A stretch of 64,000 bases of DNA from Girardinichthys multiradiatus (GCF_021462225.1 NC_061804.1:8607740-8671739), one strand, 5' to 3'. Positions 32,938 through 43,525 are shown, counted from the first letter of the stretch. The notes: generated by a model from the letters alone, not told the origin. Made by a program: numbers and translations.

Positions 32938-34341
32938 TTTCATCCGACCAATAAAAGAAAAGTGTTTTTAATACAAAAAACGTCAACCTTCCAATAATCA
33001 TGTACAGTTATGTACTCAATACTTGGTCGGGAATCCTTTTGCAGAAATGACTGCTTCAATGTGGCGTGGCATGGAGGCAATCAGCCTGTGGCACTGCTGA
33101 GGTCTTATGGAGGCCCAGGATGCTTCGATAGTGGCCTTTAGCTCATCCAGAGTGTCGGGTCTTGAGTCTCTCAACGTTTTCTTCACAATATCCCACAGAT
33201 TCTCTATGGGGTTCAGGTCAGGAGAGTTGGCAGGCCAATTGAGCACAGTGATACCATGGTCAGTAAACCATTTACCAGTGGTTTTGGCACTGTGAGCAGG
33301 TGCCAGGTTGTGCTGAAAAATGAAATCTTCATCTCCATAAAGCTTTTCAGCAGATGGAAGCATGAAGTGCTCCAAAATCTCCTGATAGCTAGCTGCATTG
33401 ACCCTGCCCTTGATAAAACACAGTGGACCAACACCAGCAGCTGACACGGCACCCCAGACCATCACTGACTGTGGGTACTTGACACTGGACTTCTGGCATT
33501 TTGGCATTTCCTTCTCCCCAGTCTTCCTCCAGACTCTGGCACCTTGATTTCCGAATGACATGCAGAATTTGCTTTCATCCGAAAAAGGTACTTTGGACCA
33601 CTGAGCAACTGCTGCTTCTCTGTAGCCCAGGTCAGGCGCTTCAGCTGCTGTTTCTGGTTCAAAAGTGGCTTGACCTGGGGAATGCGGCACCTGTAGCCCA
33701 TTTCCTGCACACGCCTGTGCACGGTGGCTCTGGATGTTTCTACTCCAGACTCAGTTCACTGCTTCCGCAGGTCCCCCAAGGTCTGGAATCGGCCCTTCTC
33801 CACAATCTTCCTCAGGGTCCGGTCACCTCTTCTCGTTGTGCAGCGTTTTCTGCCACACTTTTTCCTTCCCACAGACTTCCCACTGAGGTGCCTTGATACA
33901 GCACTCTGGGAACAGCCTATTCGTTCAGAAATGTCTTTCTGTGTCTTACCCTCTTGCTTGAGGGTGTCAATAGTGGCCTTCTGGACAGCAGTCAGGTCGG
34001 CAGTCTTACCCATGATTGGGGTTTTGAGTGATGAACCAGGCTGGGAGTTTTAAAGGCCTCAGGAATCTTTTGCAGGTGTTTAGAGTTAACTCGTTGATTC
34101 AGATGATTAGGTTCATAGCTCGTTTAGAGACCCTTTTAATGATATGCTAATTTTGTGAGATAGGAATTTTGGGTTTTCATGAGCTGTATGCCAAAATCAT
34201 CCGTATTAAGACAATAAAAGACCTGAAATATTTCAGTTAGTGTGCAATGAATCTAAAATATATGAATGTTAAATTTTCATCATGACATTATGGAAAATAA
34301 TGAACTTTATCACAATATGCTAATATTTTGAGAAGGACCTG
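32938..34341 (-). mobile_element. DD34E Tc1 transposon, copy 2, lacking its left inverted repeat
   Basis: The sequence begins TTTCATCCGACCAATAAAAG, which in copy 1 lies at 31567, inside the left inverted repeat boundary. It runs through a second transposase to a complete right inverted repeat ending GACCTG at 34341. Copies 1 and 2 are therefore head to tail, sharing one left end. Sequence identity between them is very high. Confidence 0.85.
33016..34013 (-). pseudogene. Tc1 DD34E transposase pseudogene (copy 2)
   Basis: The N-terminal 85 codons (33756-34013) match copy 1, then a TGA replaces the Trp codon in RKQWTES. The body (33016-33690) retains the 14 residues lost from copy 1 (QVKPLLNQKQ-type segment). 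It has a 7-nt deletion in the HWTVAQW region near 33,608 that shifts the frame, and the second catalytic Asp is changed (IFQHNLAPAH instead of IFQHDLAPAH). Three independent lesions mean this copy cannot encode active transposase. Opposite-strand frames here are shadows. Confidence 0.9.
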
Positions 34342-34371
34342 TATATATATATGGAGTCCTATATATATATA

Positions 34372-35996
34372 CAGTACAGACCAAAAGTTTGGACACCTTC
34401 TCATTCAAAGAGTTTTCTTTATTTTCATGACTATGAATATTGTAGCTTCACACTGAAGGCATCAAAACTATGAATTAACACGTGTGGAATTATATACTGA
34501 ACAAAAAAGTGTGAAACAACTGAAAATATGTCTTATATTCTAGGTTCTTCAAAGTAGCCACCTTTTGCTTTGATTACTGCTCGACACACTCTTGGCATTC
34601 TGTTGATGAGCTTCAAGAGGTAGTCACCTGAAATGGTTTTCCAACAGTCTTGAAGGAGTTCCCAGAGATGCTTAGCACTTGTTGGCCCTTTTGCCTTCAC
34701 TCTGCGGTCCAGCTCACCCCAAACCATCTCGATTGTGTTCAGGTCCGGTGACTGTGGAGGCCAGGTCATCTGGCGCAGCACCCCATCACTCTCCTTCTTG
34801 GTCAAATAGCCCTTACACAGCCTGGAGGTGTGTTTGGGGTCATTGTCCTGTTGAAAAATAAATGATGGTCCAACTAAACACAAACCAGATGGAATAACAT
34901 GCCGCTGCAAGATGCTGTGGTAGCCATGCTGGTTCAGTATGCCTTCAATTTTGAATAAATCCCCAACAGTGTCACCAGCAAAGCAACCCCACACCATCAC
35001 ACCTCCTCCTCCATGCTTCACGGTGGGAACCAGGCATGTAGAGTCCATCCGTTCACCTCTTCTGCGTCACACAAAGACACGGTGGTTGGAACCAAAGATC
35101 TCAAACTTGGACTCATCAGACCAAAGCACAGATTTCCACTGGTCTAATGTCCATTCCTTGTGTTCTTTAGCCCAAACAAGTCTCTTCTGCTTGTTGCCTG
35201 TCCTCAGCAGTGGTTTCCTAGCAGCTATTTTACCATGAAGGCCTGATTCACACAGTTTCCTCTTAACAGTTGTTCTAGAGATGTGTCTGCTGCTAGACCT
35301 CTGTGTGGCATTGACCTGTTCTCTAATCTGAGCTGCTGTTAACCTGCGATTTCTGAGGCTGGTGACTCAGATGAACTTATTGTCCGCAGCAGAGGTGACT
35401 CTTGGTCTTCCTTTCCTGGGGCGGTCCTCATGTGAGCCAGTTTCTTTGTAGCGCTTGATGGTTTTTGCGACTGCACTTGGGGACACTTTCAAAGTTTTCC
35501 CAATTGTTCGGACTGACTGACCTTCATTTCTTAAAGTAATGATGGCCACTCGCTTTTCTTTACTTAGCTACTTTTTTCTTGCCATAATGCAAATTCTAAC
35601 AGTCTATTCAGTGGGACTATCAGCTGTGTACTGTATCCACCTCCTGCACAACACAACTGATGGTCCCAACCCCATTTATAAGGCTTGAAATCCCACTTAA
35701 CCTGACAGGGCACACATGTGAAGTGAAAACCATTTCAGGTGACTACTTCTTGAAGCTCAACAACAGAATGCCAAGACTGTGTGGAGCAGTAATCAAAGCA
35801 AAAGGTGGCTACTTTGAAGAACCTAGAATATAAGACATATTTTCAGTTGTTTCACACTTTTTTGTTCAGTATATAATTCTACATGTGTTAATTCATAGTT
35901 TTGATGCCTTCAATGTGAAGCTACAATATTCATAGTCATGAAAATAAAGAACACTCTTTGAATGAGAAGGTGTGTCCAAACATTTGGTCTGTACTG
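34372..35996 (-). mobile_element. DD38E Tc1 (Intruder-type) transposon
   Basis: The ends are CAGTACAGACCAAAAGTTTGG (left) and its near reverse complement CCAAACATTTGGTCTGTACTG (right), flanked by TA on both sides. Inverted repeats are about 190-200 bp. The right flank is a (TA)n microsatellite. It contains a single transposase pseudogene on the minus strand. A short TA-rich palindromic spacer with GGAGTCC separates it from DD34E copy 2. Confidence 0.9.
34533..35585 (-). pseudogene. Tc1 transposase pseudogene, DD38E
   Basis: Starting at the ATG complement at 35583-35585, about 350 codons run to KAKGGYFEEPRI. The DNA-binding part reads VRTIGKTLKVSPSAVAKTIK with an RPRKGRPRVT hook. The catalytic region has VLWSDESKF, IFQQDNDPKHTS and NTIEMVWGEL. 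I count 38 residues between the second Asp (QQD) and Glu (IEM), so this is DD38E, the spacing described for the Intruder group related to Tc1. Three in-frame stops interrupt it: TAG at codon 6, TGA after NKFI, and TGA within FGSNHRVFV. NPIE is changed to NTIE. The gene is inactive. Confidence 0.85.
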
Positions 35997-36001
35997 TATG
36001 T

Positions 36002-36034
<33 letters not shown>

Positions 36035-36045
36035 CAGATTTTTAG
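35997..36045. repeat. (TA)n microsatellite
   Basis: A run of TA dinucleotides with CATATA interruptions directly abuts the right end of the DD38E element. Tc1 elements target TA, so the tract may have been an insertion hot spot. Confidence 0.85.
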
Positions 36046-36159
36046 TTTTTATGGTTAACCTGTTCAAATCGTGGCCTTAGCTTTCTCTTCCTAGTTTACA
36101 GGAGTAGCACCTGGTCATGTTTGCTGATGTTGTAGCCCATCAGCGTCAAGGCTCTGCTT

Positions 36160-37130
36160 GTTGTACTTTCATAGATGGTATTGTGCCGTAAAAACTATTT
36201 GCCCTTGTGCAGGTATCTTTGTCACACTTAAATGCTTTCAGACCATCAAACAATTTTAAATTTCAGTCAAAGGTAACTATTGTCAAATTATGATTAAATG
36301 TCAGTCAGTCAGTCATTTTCTATGATTAAATGTATTGATGGAAAAAAGCTGTCCAAACCAACCTGGCCCTGTAGGAAGTAATTGCTTACTAAACCTAATC
36401 ACTGGTTGTTCTACCCTTGGTGGGTACAACTGCCATCAGGCAATAATTGAAACTTTTACATCAATCTAAAGGATTTTTGGTCTTCTTTGCCAAACTGTTT
36501 TTAATAAAGCCACTTTGGAGGGTTTTTCCAGTATGAGCCACATATTTAAGGTCATGTCACTATATCTTGTTCGGATCCAAGTCCAAGCTTTGACTAGGCC
36601 TCTTCACAATCTTAATTTTGTATTTTTTTTAACCATTCAGAGATGGTCTTGCTGGTGTACGTAGGATCATTGCCTTGCAGCAAAACCCAAATGTGTTTGA
36701 GCTTGAGGTCACAAACTGATGACCAGGCATTCTCTTTCAGGATCTTGCGGTAGAAAGCAGAATTCATGGTTATGTCAATGACTGCAAGTCGTCTAGATGG
36801 TGAAGCAGCAAAGTCCCAACCATTACATTTCCACCATGTTTAACTGTCGATTTATAATGTTATTTTTCTGAAATGCTGTGTTGGTTTTACACCAAATGAG
36901 ACCTTTGTGTTCCTACTGGTCAGCAGTTATTTTGGACCTTAGAACTCCCCCATAGATGCAATTTTTTCAATTTTCCTTTTTGTTGAACTATGATCACTGA
37001 CCTTAAATGAGGAAGGTTCGGTCTGCAGTGCTTTGAATCGAATCTTCTGCTGGGTTCTTTTGTGACCCCCTGGATGAGTCATCACTCTTGGAGTAATTTA
37101 GGTAGGCCGGCCAATCCTAGGAAAAGATAG
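36160..37130 (-). mobile_element. Degenerate DNA-transposon-derived repeat
   Basis: The text TTGCCTTGCAGCAAAACCC, TTCATGGTTATGTCAATGACTGCAAG, CATTTCCACCATGTTTAAC and GTGTTCCTACTGGTCAGCAG resembles reverse-strand sequence of fish DDE transposons. The phrases AAAACTATTTGCCC and CCTGTAGGAAGTAATTGC look like a family terminus. No intact frame remains. A 20-bp SINE tail with a 12-bp duplication sits inside it (36289-36332). Family not assigned. Confidence 0.45.
36289..36332 (-). mobile_element. Ultra-short SINE insertion (20 bp) with 12-bp target duplication
   Basis: TATGATTAAATG occurs at 36289-36300 and again at 36321-36332. The 20 bases between them read TCAGTCAGTCAGTCATTTTC, the exact reverse complement of the tail of the SINE at 14.5 kb (GAAAATGACTGACTGACTGA). 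This is what a retroposition event aborted almost immediately after priming would leave. Confidence 0.75.
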
Positions 37131-39040
37131 ATGTCAGTGAATAGGTTGAAATGTCTGCTTATCCAGCGAAATATCTCAAAAAGATTTTCCTCTTATATAG
37201 ATTGACTCAGTTATCAATGTTCTCCAAGAAGTGAATCAAAATATTTGGAGCAATGGCAAGATTTTACCTCTAGTAACATGAATACATAGAAGTTTAAGTC
37301 AAACTCAGTATAGCTGTAACTGCTGGTTGAAACAAGGTAAAATGCTTGATCTGGTTCTGAACACCAACTGGAAGAATGAAAGATGGTCTTTATATGAAAC
37401 ATTTTGGTTCAGCTAAGTGTTCAATGTTTCCATGGCTTTCTCTGATCTCTAGAAGTGGCACTGCAAGAAGCACCTTTATTTGACATTTTGTTTCTGAAGA
37501 TTTACTTCCTACCTTCTTGCCTAAAATAATTATCTGATGCCAGGAAACCTTTACTTCAGTCACTCACAAACGTCTCTAATCTGAGGTACCCCATGTGCAG
37601 CAGCTGTCACTTCCTGAAATTTGGGTGAAATAGGTGGATATTTGTATTCCTTTTTAGTAAAAGGTAGGCTATGCAAAAGTAAAAATGACTGACAAAATAA
37701 GTTTGATTTGTCATAAATGGAACAGAGCCCTTATTTAAATTATTTTGTACCAGGTTGATGTGTTGACAGGTCACAGGGATGTTTGTGTTTCAAGTAGTGT
37801 TTCTGCACCAAATGTTGAAGACTTCTGAAGTTTTCCTTCTTTCAAAGAGCTCAGTTCATTATTAAGGTAGAGCATGGGTGTTGCTTCTGCCTCTTTACTT
37901 CTCTCAATATGTTATCAACCTTAATTTCAGAGACGTTTTATCTTTTTTTCTTTCTGACTGCACATAAAACTGTCTGGTTTTGAATCCCTCACTGTGGCAC
38001 GCTCGTCAAGTTCTTAAAAAGTGTGAATGTTTGAAAGTTTTAACTTTCAGCAAACAGGAGCTCTTTGCTGTATTATTTTGAGCAGCTGGCATGTGACTGA
38101 CAAGTAAGACCTCCATGACCAGACAAGAAGAATAAACATCATGTAATAACCTCTATATTAACAGACATGCTGGTGCACAAGATGAAATCGCATTGCTTTG
38201 CTGATTGTAATTTTTTTCTGCAGTTTATCCTCAATGCTGAAAAAGAGTTGATTTCTAGCAATAGGCTTTTACTGCTGGTTGATGCAGCCTATGTGCTGTT
38301 ATTCCAGGGAACGTAACTTTTGTCAAATCTCCAATGGATGTTCTTTCTATGACCTTAGCCTCCTTAATATAATGAAATTGCTTTTTAAATTCTCTGTTGA
38401 TTCTATTAACCAGCCACTCAGCCAGCCAGCCAGCCATTTAGCCAACCAACAAACAGACCAGTCAGCTAGCAGCTCAGCCAGCCAGACATTCATTTAATTC
38501 AAATGCGTCTAAAAGTTGCAGGATAGTAGCTCTGGATGACTGGAGTTGGGCTCTCCTGTCCTGGTTCCTCCATAGTGATCAAATCAATAGAACTTTAGAC
38601 CAGTGGTGTCCAAGGCCAGTTCTCAAAGGCCAGTATCCTGAATGTTATAGTTGGACATTATTTTATCTATGGTGCATGTATTTTATTGAATTTGAAACTG
38701 ATTCAAAACAAAAAACATTTATCTGTAAAAAGGTGATTGGGAAAATAATTAGCTTCCATTAAATGAAGAGAGGATTATGTCTAGCTGAAAATAAATTGAA
38801 TAAATCTGAAATATTAATATTGGTCTTAATAGGCTAGGCTGGAAAGCTTGTGTATCTGTGACACTCTGAACACATTTGTGGTGTATACACAGGACATTAA
38901 ATATACAGTATTTTGATTAACAATTGCTAGATTTGAGCAATGAATACCAATAAAGGGTTTTTGGAATCAGCCCATGTGTTTTGGTGTGGTAGGTACTGAG
39001 GATTTGTATGGTTACTACATTTCCCATTTATATGTCCTTC
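37131..39040. other. Gene-free stretch with CAGC-rich tract and hAT-like ends
   Basis: No genes recognised. At 38,405-38,490 there is a degenerate CAGC/CAGCCAGC repeat. At 38,496-38,556 (TTGCAGGATAGTAGCTCTGGATGACTGG) and 38,600-38,645 (CAGTGGTGTCCAAGGCCAG, CAGTATCCTG) there are fragments related to the ends of the hAT MITE at 13.7 kb, in an unusual end-to-end order. Confidence 0.45.
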
Positions 39041-39720
39041 TTACAGTTAATGCACAGAGAGCACAGATATAGCAGCAAGCGAAAGGGAAATTATTTTCAA
39101 CTGGTTTTCAGCTATTTTTACAAATGAAAATCTAAAAAGTGTGGCATGTATTTGTATAAGTTGATACATTGAACAGCCATCGTCTGATGCATTTACAGCT
39201 GCAAATCTTTGGTTGTATGCCTCTACCAATTTTTCTCCCATGTTTCTTTTGAAAGCAGCTCAAGATCCAATGAGTTTGGACACATATTGTAAACATCAGT
39301 TCTGTAGTCTCAATTTTTTAACGAGGTCTTAGCCAGATCTAAGCCATCCCACTGGTCTCCAACAAGTTTTCTTCCAGGACTGCCCTATATTTAGTGACTA
39401 TCACGTTTGACCAGCTGCTGGAAAAAACCCTGTCCCCACAACATGGTGCGGCCACCACCATGTTTCTGAGTGAAGGGGGCAGCATATACAAACCCTCGCC
39501 ATGCTTTTCGGGTTTTTATTTTTAAGAAGAGTTTTGAAACCCGGTAATCAATTTCCTTCCACCTCACAATCAAGCACTACTTTGCACTGGTCTATTACAT
39601 AAAATCCCAATGAAACACGTTAAAGTTATTTGTTTTTCATAGAAATGGGAAACACATAAAAAGCCATGACGATACGGTCAATGGTGCATGAAAGCAATAT
39701 TTAAAAAGGTAAAAGACCGG
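39041..39720 (-). mobile_element. Degenerate Tc1-like transposon remnant
   Basis: Phrases such as CTGCAAATCTTTGGTTGTATGCCTCTACC, CAACATGGTGCGGCCACCACCATGTTTCTG and GGTCTATTACATAAAATCCCAATGAAA match, from memory, reverse-strand text of common fish Tc1-like transposons (the complement of a CATGGTGGTGGC block encodes the HGGG-type motif). No intact frame. It lies immediately upstream of the rad51d promoter. Confidence 0.5.
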
Positions 39721-39759
39721 AAAACGTGTTTGGGGGAATATACTACATTTCCCTAAATG

Positions 39760-40068
39760 CATTGCGCGACAGCTACGGCAAACAACTGCCTGTTTGACTC
39801 CAATTAGCGTTTCTTTCTACAACGTGAAACTCGAAAGTCTGACGTAAGCTGATAAAGTTCAGCAACACTGACTTTCCTCCTATTAAAAACTATTTCAACG
39901 GCGGAAGTTTAGTAGGAAGCTCCATGAGCGTCTTTTAAACGTTTAGCTTTTAGACGGAAAGGTTTGCTAAAGTTAGCCGCGAAGCTAAAAACAACTTTAG
40001 CTAACGTGAACTGGTAAATGATAGCGGCTGGTTTCCTTTAACATCTTACAAGTCAGTGATGAGGAGCC
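39760..40068 (+). promoter_or_regulatory. rad51d: rad51d promoter, CpG island and 5' untranslated region
   Basis: CpG density rises sharply here (GCGCGACAGCTACGG, ACGGCGGAAG, GCCGCGAAG). A GGCGGAAGT sequence near 39900 is an ETS-type core (CGGAAG at 39902-39907). There is no TATA box at a plausible distance, as usual for DNA repair genes. The start codon context GAGCCATGG (ATG at 40069) is close to the Kozak consensus. The transcription start itself cannot be placed. Confidence 0.65.
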
Positions 40069-40150
40069 ATGGTGGTGTTACTGCAGGGGATGTGTCCTGG
40101 TCTGGATGAAGATTTACTGCGGAGTCTACGGGCAGCTGATATCAAAACAG
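40069..40150 (+). CDS. rad51d: rad51d coding exon 1
   Basis: This exon encodes the start of RAD51D, a RAD51 paralogue acting in homologous recombination within the BCDX2 complex (RAD51B, RAD51C, RAD51D, XRCC2). The reading MVVLLQGMCPGLDEDLLRSL followed by RAADIKT parallels the human N-terminus (CPGL, LLRS, IKT conserved, from memory). It has 82 coding nt and a donor ACAG|GTTGG; the human first coding exon also has 82 nt. The phase joins exactly to exon 2 (KT-VEDLVSSD). The N-terminal domain of RAD51D is known to contact XRCC2. A divergent-strand frame across exons 1-2 is a shadow. Confidence 0.93.
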
Positions 40151-40223
40151 GTTGGTGTGATTTAACGGTCCAGATGAGGATTAGCCATAGAACAGCTTCA
40201 GTAATGGCTTCTCGTTTCCTCAG

Positions 40224-40285
40224 TGGAGGACCTCGTCTCTTCTGACATCGAGGATCTCGCCCAGAAATGCTCCGTGTCATATAAG
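40224..40285 (+). CDS. rad51d: rad51d coding exon 2
   Basis: The exon has 62 nt between acceptor TTTCCTCAG and donor ATAAG|GTACTT. It continues the frame as VEDLVSSDIEDLAQKCSVSY K; human RAD51D has [21 protein letters not shown] in the same place. Length and phase equal those of human exon 2 (coding nt 83-144). Intron 1 is only 73 bp, whereas intron 2 is about 7.9 kb and contains a DIRS-like retrotransposon. This segment belongs to the small helical N-terminal domain that precedes the ATPase core. Confidence 0.93.
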
Positions 40286-40609
40286 GTACTTTACTCAAAC
40301 AGGCTCATTCATTCACTTTAAATTATACTTAAAAATGACCAGACATCAGTCATGGCTAAATGCTTTGGGCAGTGACCACTAATGTTAACTGTTCTGATTT
40401 TCTGAAGAACAGTTAATAAATGTTTGTAACAAGTCCTAAAGGTTTTCATTAGACAGTACATGACTTTTATTTCAAGGAAGGGTCAATAGTTCCAGTGTTT
40501 GTCCGTATAAATAACTTCTGAGGTAAGTTAGAAAACTTTTTAATGTCCGTTTAATTTGATGGGGCATTAAGCAAATTTTCTAATGATTCGATGCTCATGT
40601 GGTTATAAA

Positions 40610-42185
40610 TTATAAATGGGTGTTGCTGGGTTGCTTGTACTCTATGGAGTCCGTGTCTTTGGACCGATCGATTCGGGCCATGGTGGATGCGTCCCTGCAG
40701 GCCTTTGCCTTCATGATGAGGGAACTTGGCCATACACTCTCCATGTTGGTCCATGCTCGGAGGCAAGCGTGGCTAGCACAGTCACCCCTTACTGAGCCCT
40801 GTAGACAGATCCTGAGAGCCCTGCCTGTAGTTTGGGGGGAACGTTTTGGTTCCACTGTGCTTGAGGCCCTGGAGCGTACTACCCAGGCCTCCTGTACGTG
40901 GCAACAACTAGCAGAGCTTCATAGGTGTGACCATCAACCTCGTGATGCGCTGGGGCTGGTGGTTGGATATTTTACTCTGGCCCGGGGATACCATCTCTAC
41001 CATGTCTGAACGCTTACTTGAGGGTCATGCCCTTTCACATGTTGACCACCAGGGAGGTCCTGCAAGCAATTTCCCCAGGCGACTGGTTCATGTCTGTTGA
41101 CAGACACATATTTTCATGTCCCCATTGCTCTGGCCGTGCTTCCAGGTTTCTGTCATGGCAGGGCTCCACAATTTGTGGAGTACCTGCATTTTCTGGGCGC
41201 GCTCACTGCTGCTGGCTGTGTTCCTGGCTTTCCGCGCCTTTCTTCCAGGGTTGCTGGGGAGGCATGTGTTAGTTTGGTCGGACGACGCCACCGTCGTCTT
41301 TCTTATAAATCATCAAGGCTCCAGGTCTGCCGGCTCCTGATCTAGGCAACACCCTGCCTTGCTGGTCTCAGAGCGGCCTATATTCCGGCTTTCCCGTTTT
41401 AATCTTGGGCCCCCCCTTTGAGCCTCTTTGCCCTGTCCGAGCGCTTGGGGCATATGTCCGCTTCGCCTCAACCATACGGCACACGGACAGTCTCTTTGCC
41501 TGTTATGCTGGCTCTCTGAAAGGTCAGGCCCTGTCTAAGCAACAGTTGGCACATTGGATTGTGGGGGTGATCTCTGTGACTTACTCTTTGGATTAGGGGT
41601 GTGCGGTGGCACTTCACTAGGAGCCTGTCAACTTCATGGGCTGCCATGACCGGGGTGCTGCTGGAAGCCATTTTTTAAGCAGCTTGCTGAACTGCGCCGA
41701 GCACCTTGCCAGGTTCTACAGGGTGTACATGGCTGCGCCCCATCCCCTACACAGCGTCCTGGAGCAACCACCTTTTGCATTCCGCTGAAGCTTAGTGTTG
41801 CTGTTGTTGCTGTATTCCTGTGGGTTTCTGTTTTCTGGATCTCTCTGGACCTTGTTGGTATTCGTCATCCAGTGCTTGAAGCACCACCTCTGGCGGTCAG
41901 TATTGATGAAATAGAACGAACGTTAAGATGGTAACTACAGTTCTATGAATCCCGGACGACCGTCGGCGCATTTAGTCCCTCAGTTTCCACTTCCTTGCTA
42001 GAACCTTATGGGGAGTGAGCTCCTGGTGGCATGTGACTTCATAGACTTACGTGAGTCACCGCTAGGTCACAGGTGACTTTGTTATTATTAATTCTTGATA
42101 TGCGCAAGAGTGATCATTCAGAGCTTGAAACACCGCCTCTGGCAGTCATCCAGGATTCATAGAACTGTAGTTACAGTCGTAATTT
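40610..42185 (+). mobile_element. DIRS-like tyrosine-recombinase retrotransposon, degenerate, in rad51d intron 2
   Basis: Joining the three forward frames shows the order of a DIRS-type element. A gag-like segment comes first (about 40,640-40,990: RSIRAMVDASLQAFAFMMRE, RRQAWLAQSPLTEPCRQILR). The start of a reverse transcriptase follows (REVLQAISPGDWFMSVD then TDTYFHVPIA, about 41,048-41,125), then an RNase H-like HVLVWSDDATVVFLINHQGS (about 41,264) and a tyrosine recombinase region (CPVRALGAYVRFASTIRHTD, LSKQQLAHWIVG, about 41,427-41,660). Most of the RT, including its YLDD-type box, is deleted. The tail (about 41,865-42,180) holds GTTCTATGAATCCCGGACGAC and an inverted GGATTCATAGAACTGTAGTTAC, fitting DIRS terminal repeats. 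It is not functional. Confidence 0.75.
41405..41596 (+). pseudogene. Tyrosine recombinase remnant of the DIRS-like element
   Basis: The open stretch reads LCPVRALGAYVRFASTIRHT, DSLFACYAGSLKGQALSKQQ and LAHWIVGVISVTYSLD. In DIRS integrases, CPVRALxxY, a DxLFVCY block and SKQRLSxWI lead towards the catalytic RHR-Y region. Just downstream another frame gives VRWHFTRSLSTSWAAMTGV, resembling the VRAHSTRGVATSWA block with one catalytic Arg position. The YR catalytic Tyr cannot be confirmed. Several frameshifts prevent expression. Confidence 0.65.
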
Positions 42186-43520
42186 TCTTTTTTGTTTTAG
42201 ACGTCCTTAAACCTCTTCACTGAAGTTCCTGATAATCCAGAAAACTGATCTTTTAGCTGCAGTATTTTTACTGAATTTGAAGCTATTTTGATGCAAACTG
42301 ATGATGGCTGGACTCCCTCTTTGAGGTTATACAGAAGGAAATGGTATCAATCATGTCCGTCCCTCTTTTATATTGATCAGTCTGCTAATTAGATTAATGA
42401 TGAGTTCATCTTGACTCTTTTAACTCTTCTGCTTTATTAAAATGACGCCACATATTTTGTACAAAAACAGAGGCTAATTATTCTGCATCTGATCGCTCTG
42501 CATAGATTAAAGCTTTGTGTTACAGACCATAACATGCGTCCTTGGCCATATATTAAAGATTTATGAACTATGTGGTTAGTTTCCACTGAATGCAGCTTCA
42601 TTCTCAACATAGGCCTCTTAAATCAGGGAAAGTTTCCTGCAACAATTAAATGAAAACAAAAATGCCAAAACATTTTTAATTTGAACAAATGTTGTCCCAC
42701 ATGCAGCAAATGTTTCTTATTGTTAGACTTTTTAATACCAGGATGGAAAACAAAATGTTTTAAAAAGCTCCATTTTCAGGACTAAAAAAATAGAAACCTG
42801 CTGCTGCTCTTTCTATTTACAGCTTTGATTGCATTGTATAAATCAAGTACAATTTTAAACCATTTAGGCATTCCAGATTAAACATTAAGATCACATTTGT
42901 TTTAATTTTTTTTCTTAAAATTTACACAATTTTCTCCAACCTGCTTCCACAGCTACATCTTTATTCTTTTATTTAGGCTCTGCTTTGATCACTCCTTCCT
43001 CCTGAACAGATGTAACAGCAGCTGCATGCAGAATTATAAGCTTAGGTTTAGGATGTATAACTGAGGACAATAAGCATCTAAACCTTAGAGTCATGGATGA
43101 GGAATCAAGGTCAAACTCTGCAGCAAGCCTTTAGGTGTGTTTTAGGAAGTAGGAAGGAGAGCACAGTTGTTTTTAGGGAGCGATTTGCTGGATTTTCAGC
43201 CAAAAGGTTGCGGGTAAAGGTGGTAATACCGCTAATCTGGCAAAACATCCACTGATCCAGGTCCTCACCAGATGCATCGAGGTCGAAGAAGCAGCTGGTG
43301 TCACATCTGCCTTGTGGATTTTTTTCAAAACACATTTTATGATCATGTTCCAGTATTCAATGCCAATAAACATACATAATCATTATTTCTATGCACTAGT
43401 TGCCATTTTAAAGCTAAATAAAAATTTTTTAAAGGCCACTAAAAACAAATATATAATGATAGCACACAAAGCTTCAACTGCCTGTATAGTAAGACTGCTC
43501 GAATATGGAAAAAATTATAA
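42186..43520. other. rad51d intron 2, no recognised elements
   Basis: AT-rich intronic sequence. A minus-strand open frame at 43,111-43,335 has no recognisable motif. Nothing else identified. Confidence 0.5.
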
Positions 43521-43525
43521 TCAGC

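Noticed and set aside
31736..34053. Forward-strand open frames through the Tc1 cluster (for example 33501-33896)
   Set aside because: They are antisense shadows of the DD34E transposase frames and repeat identically in each copy.
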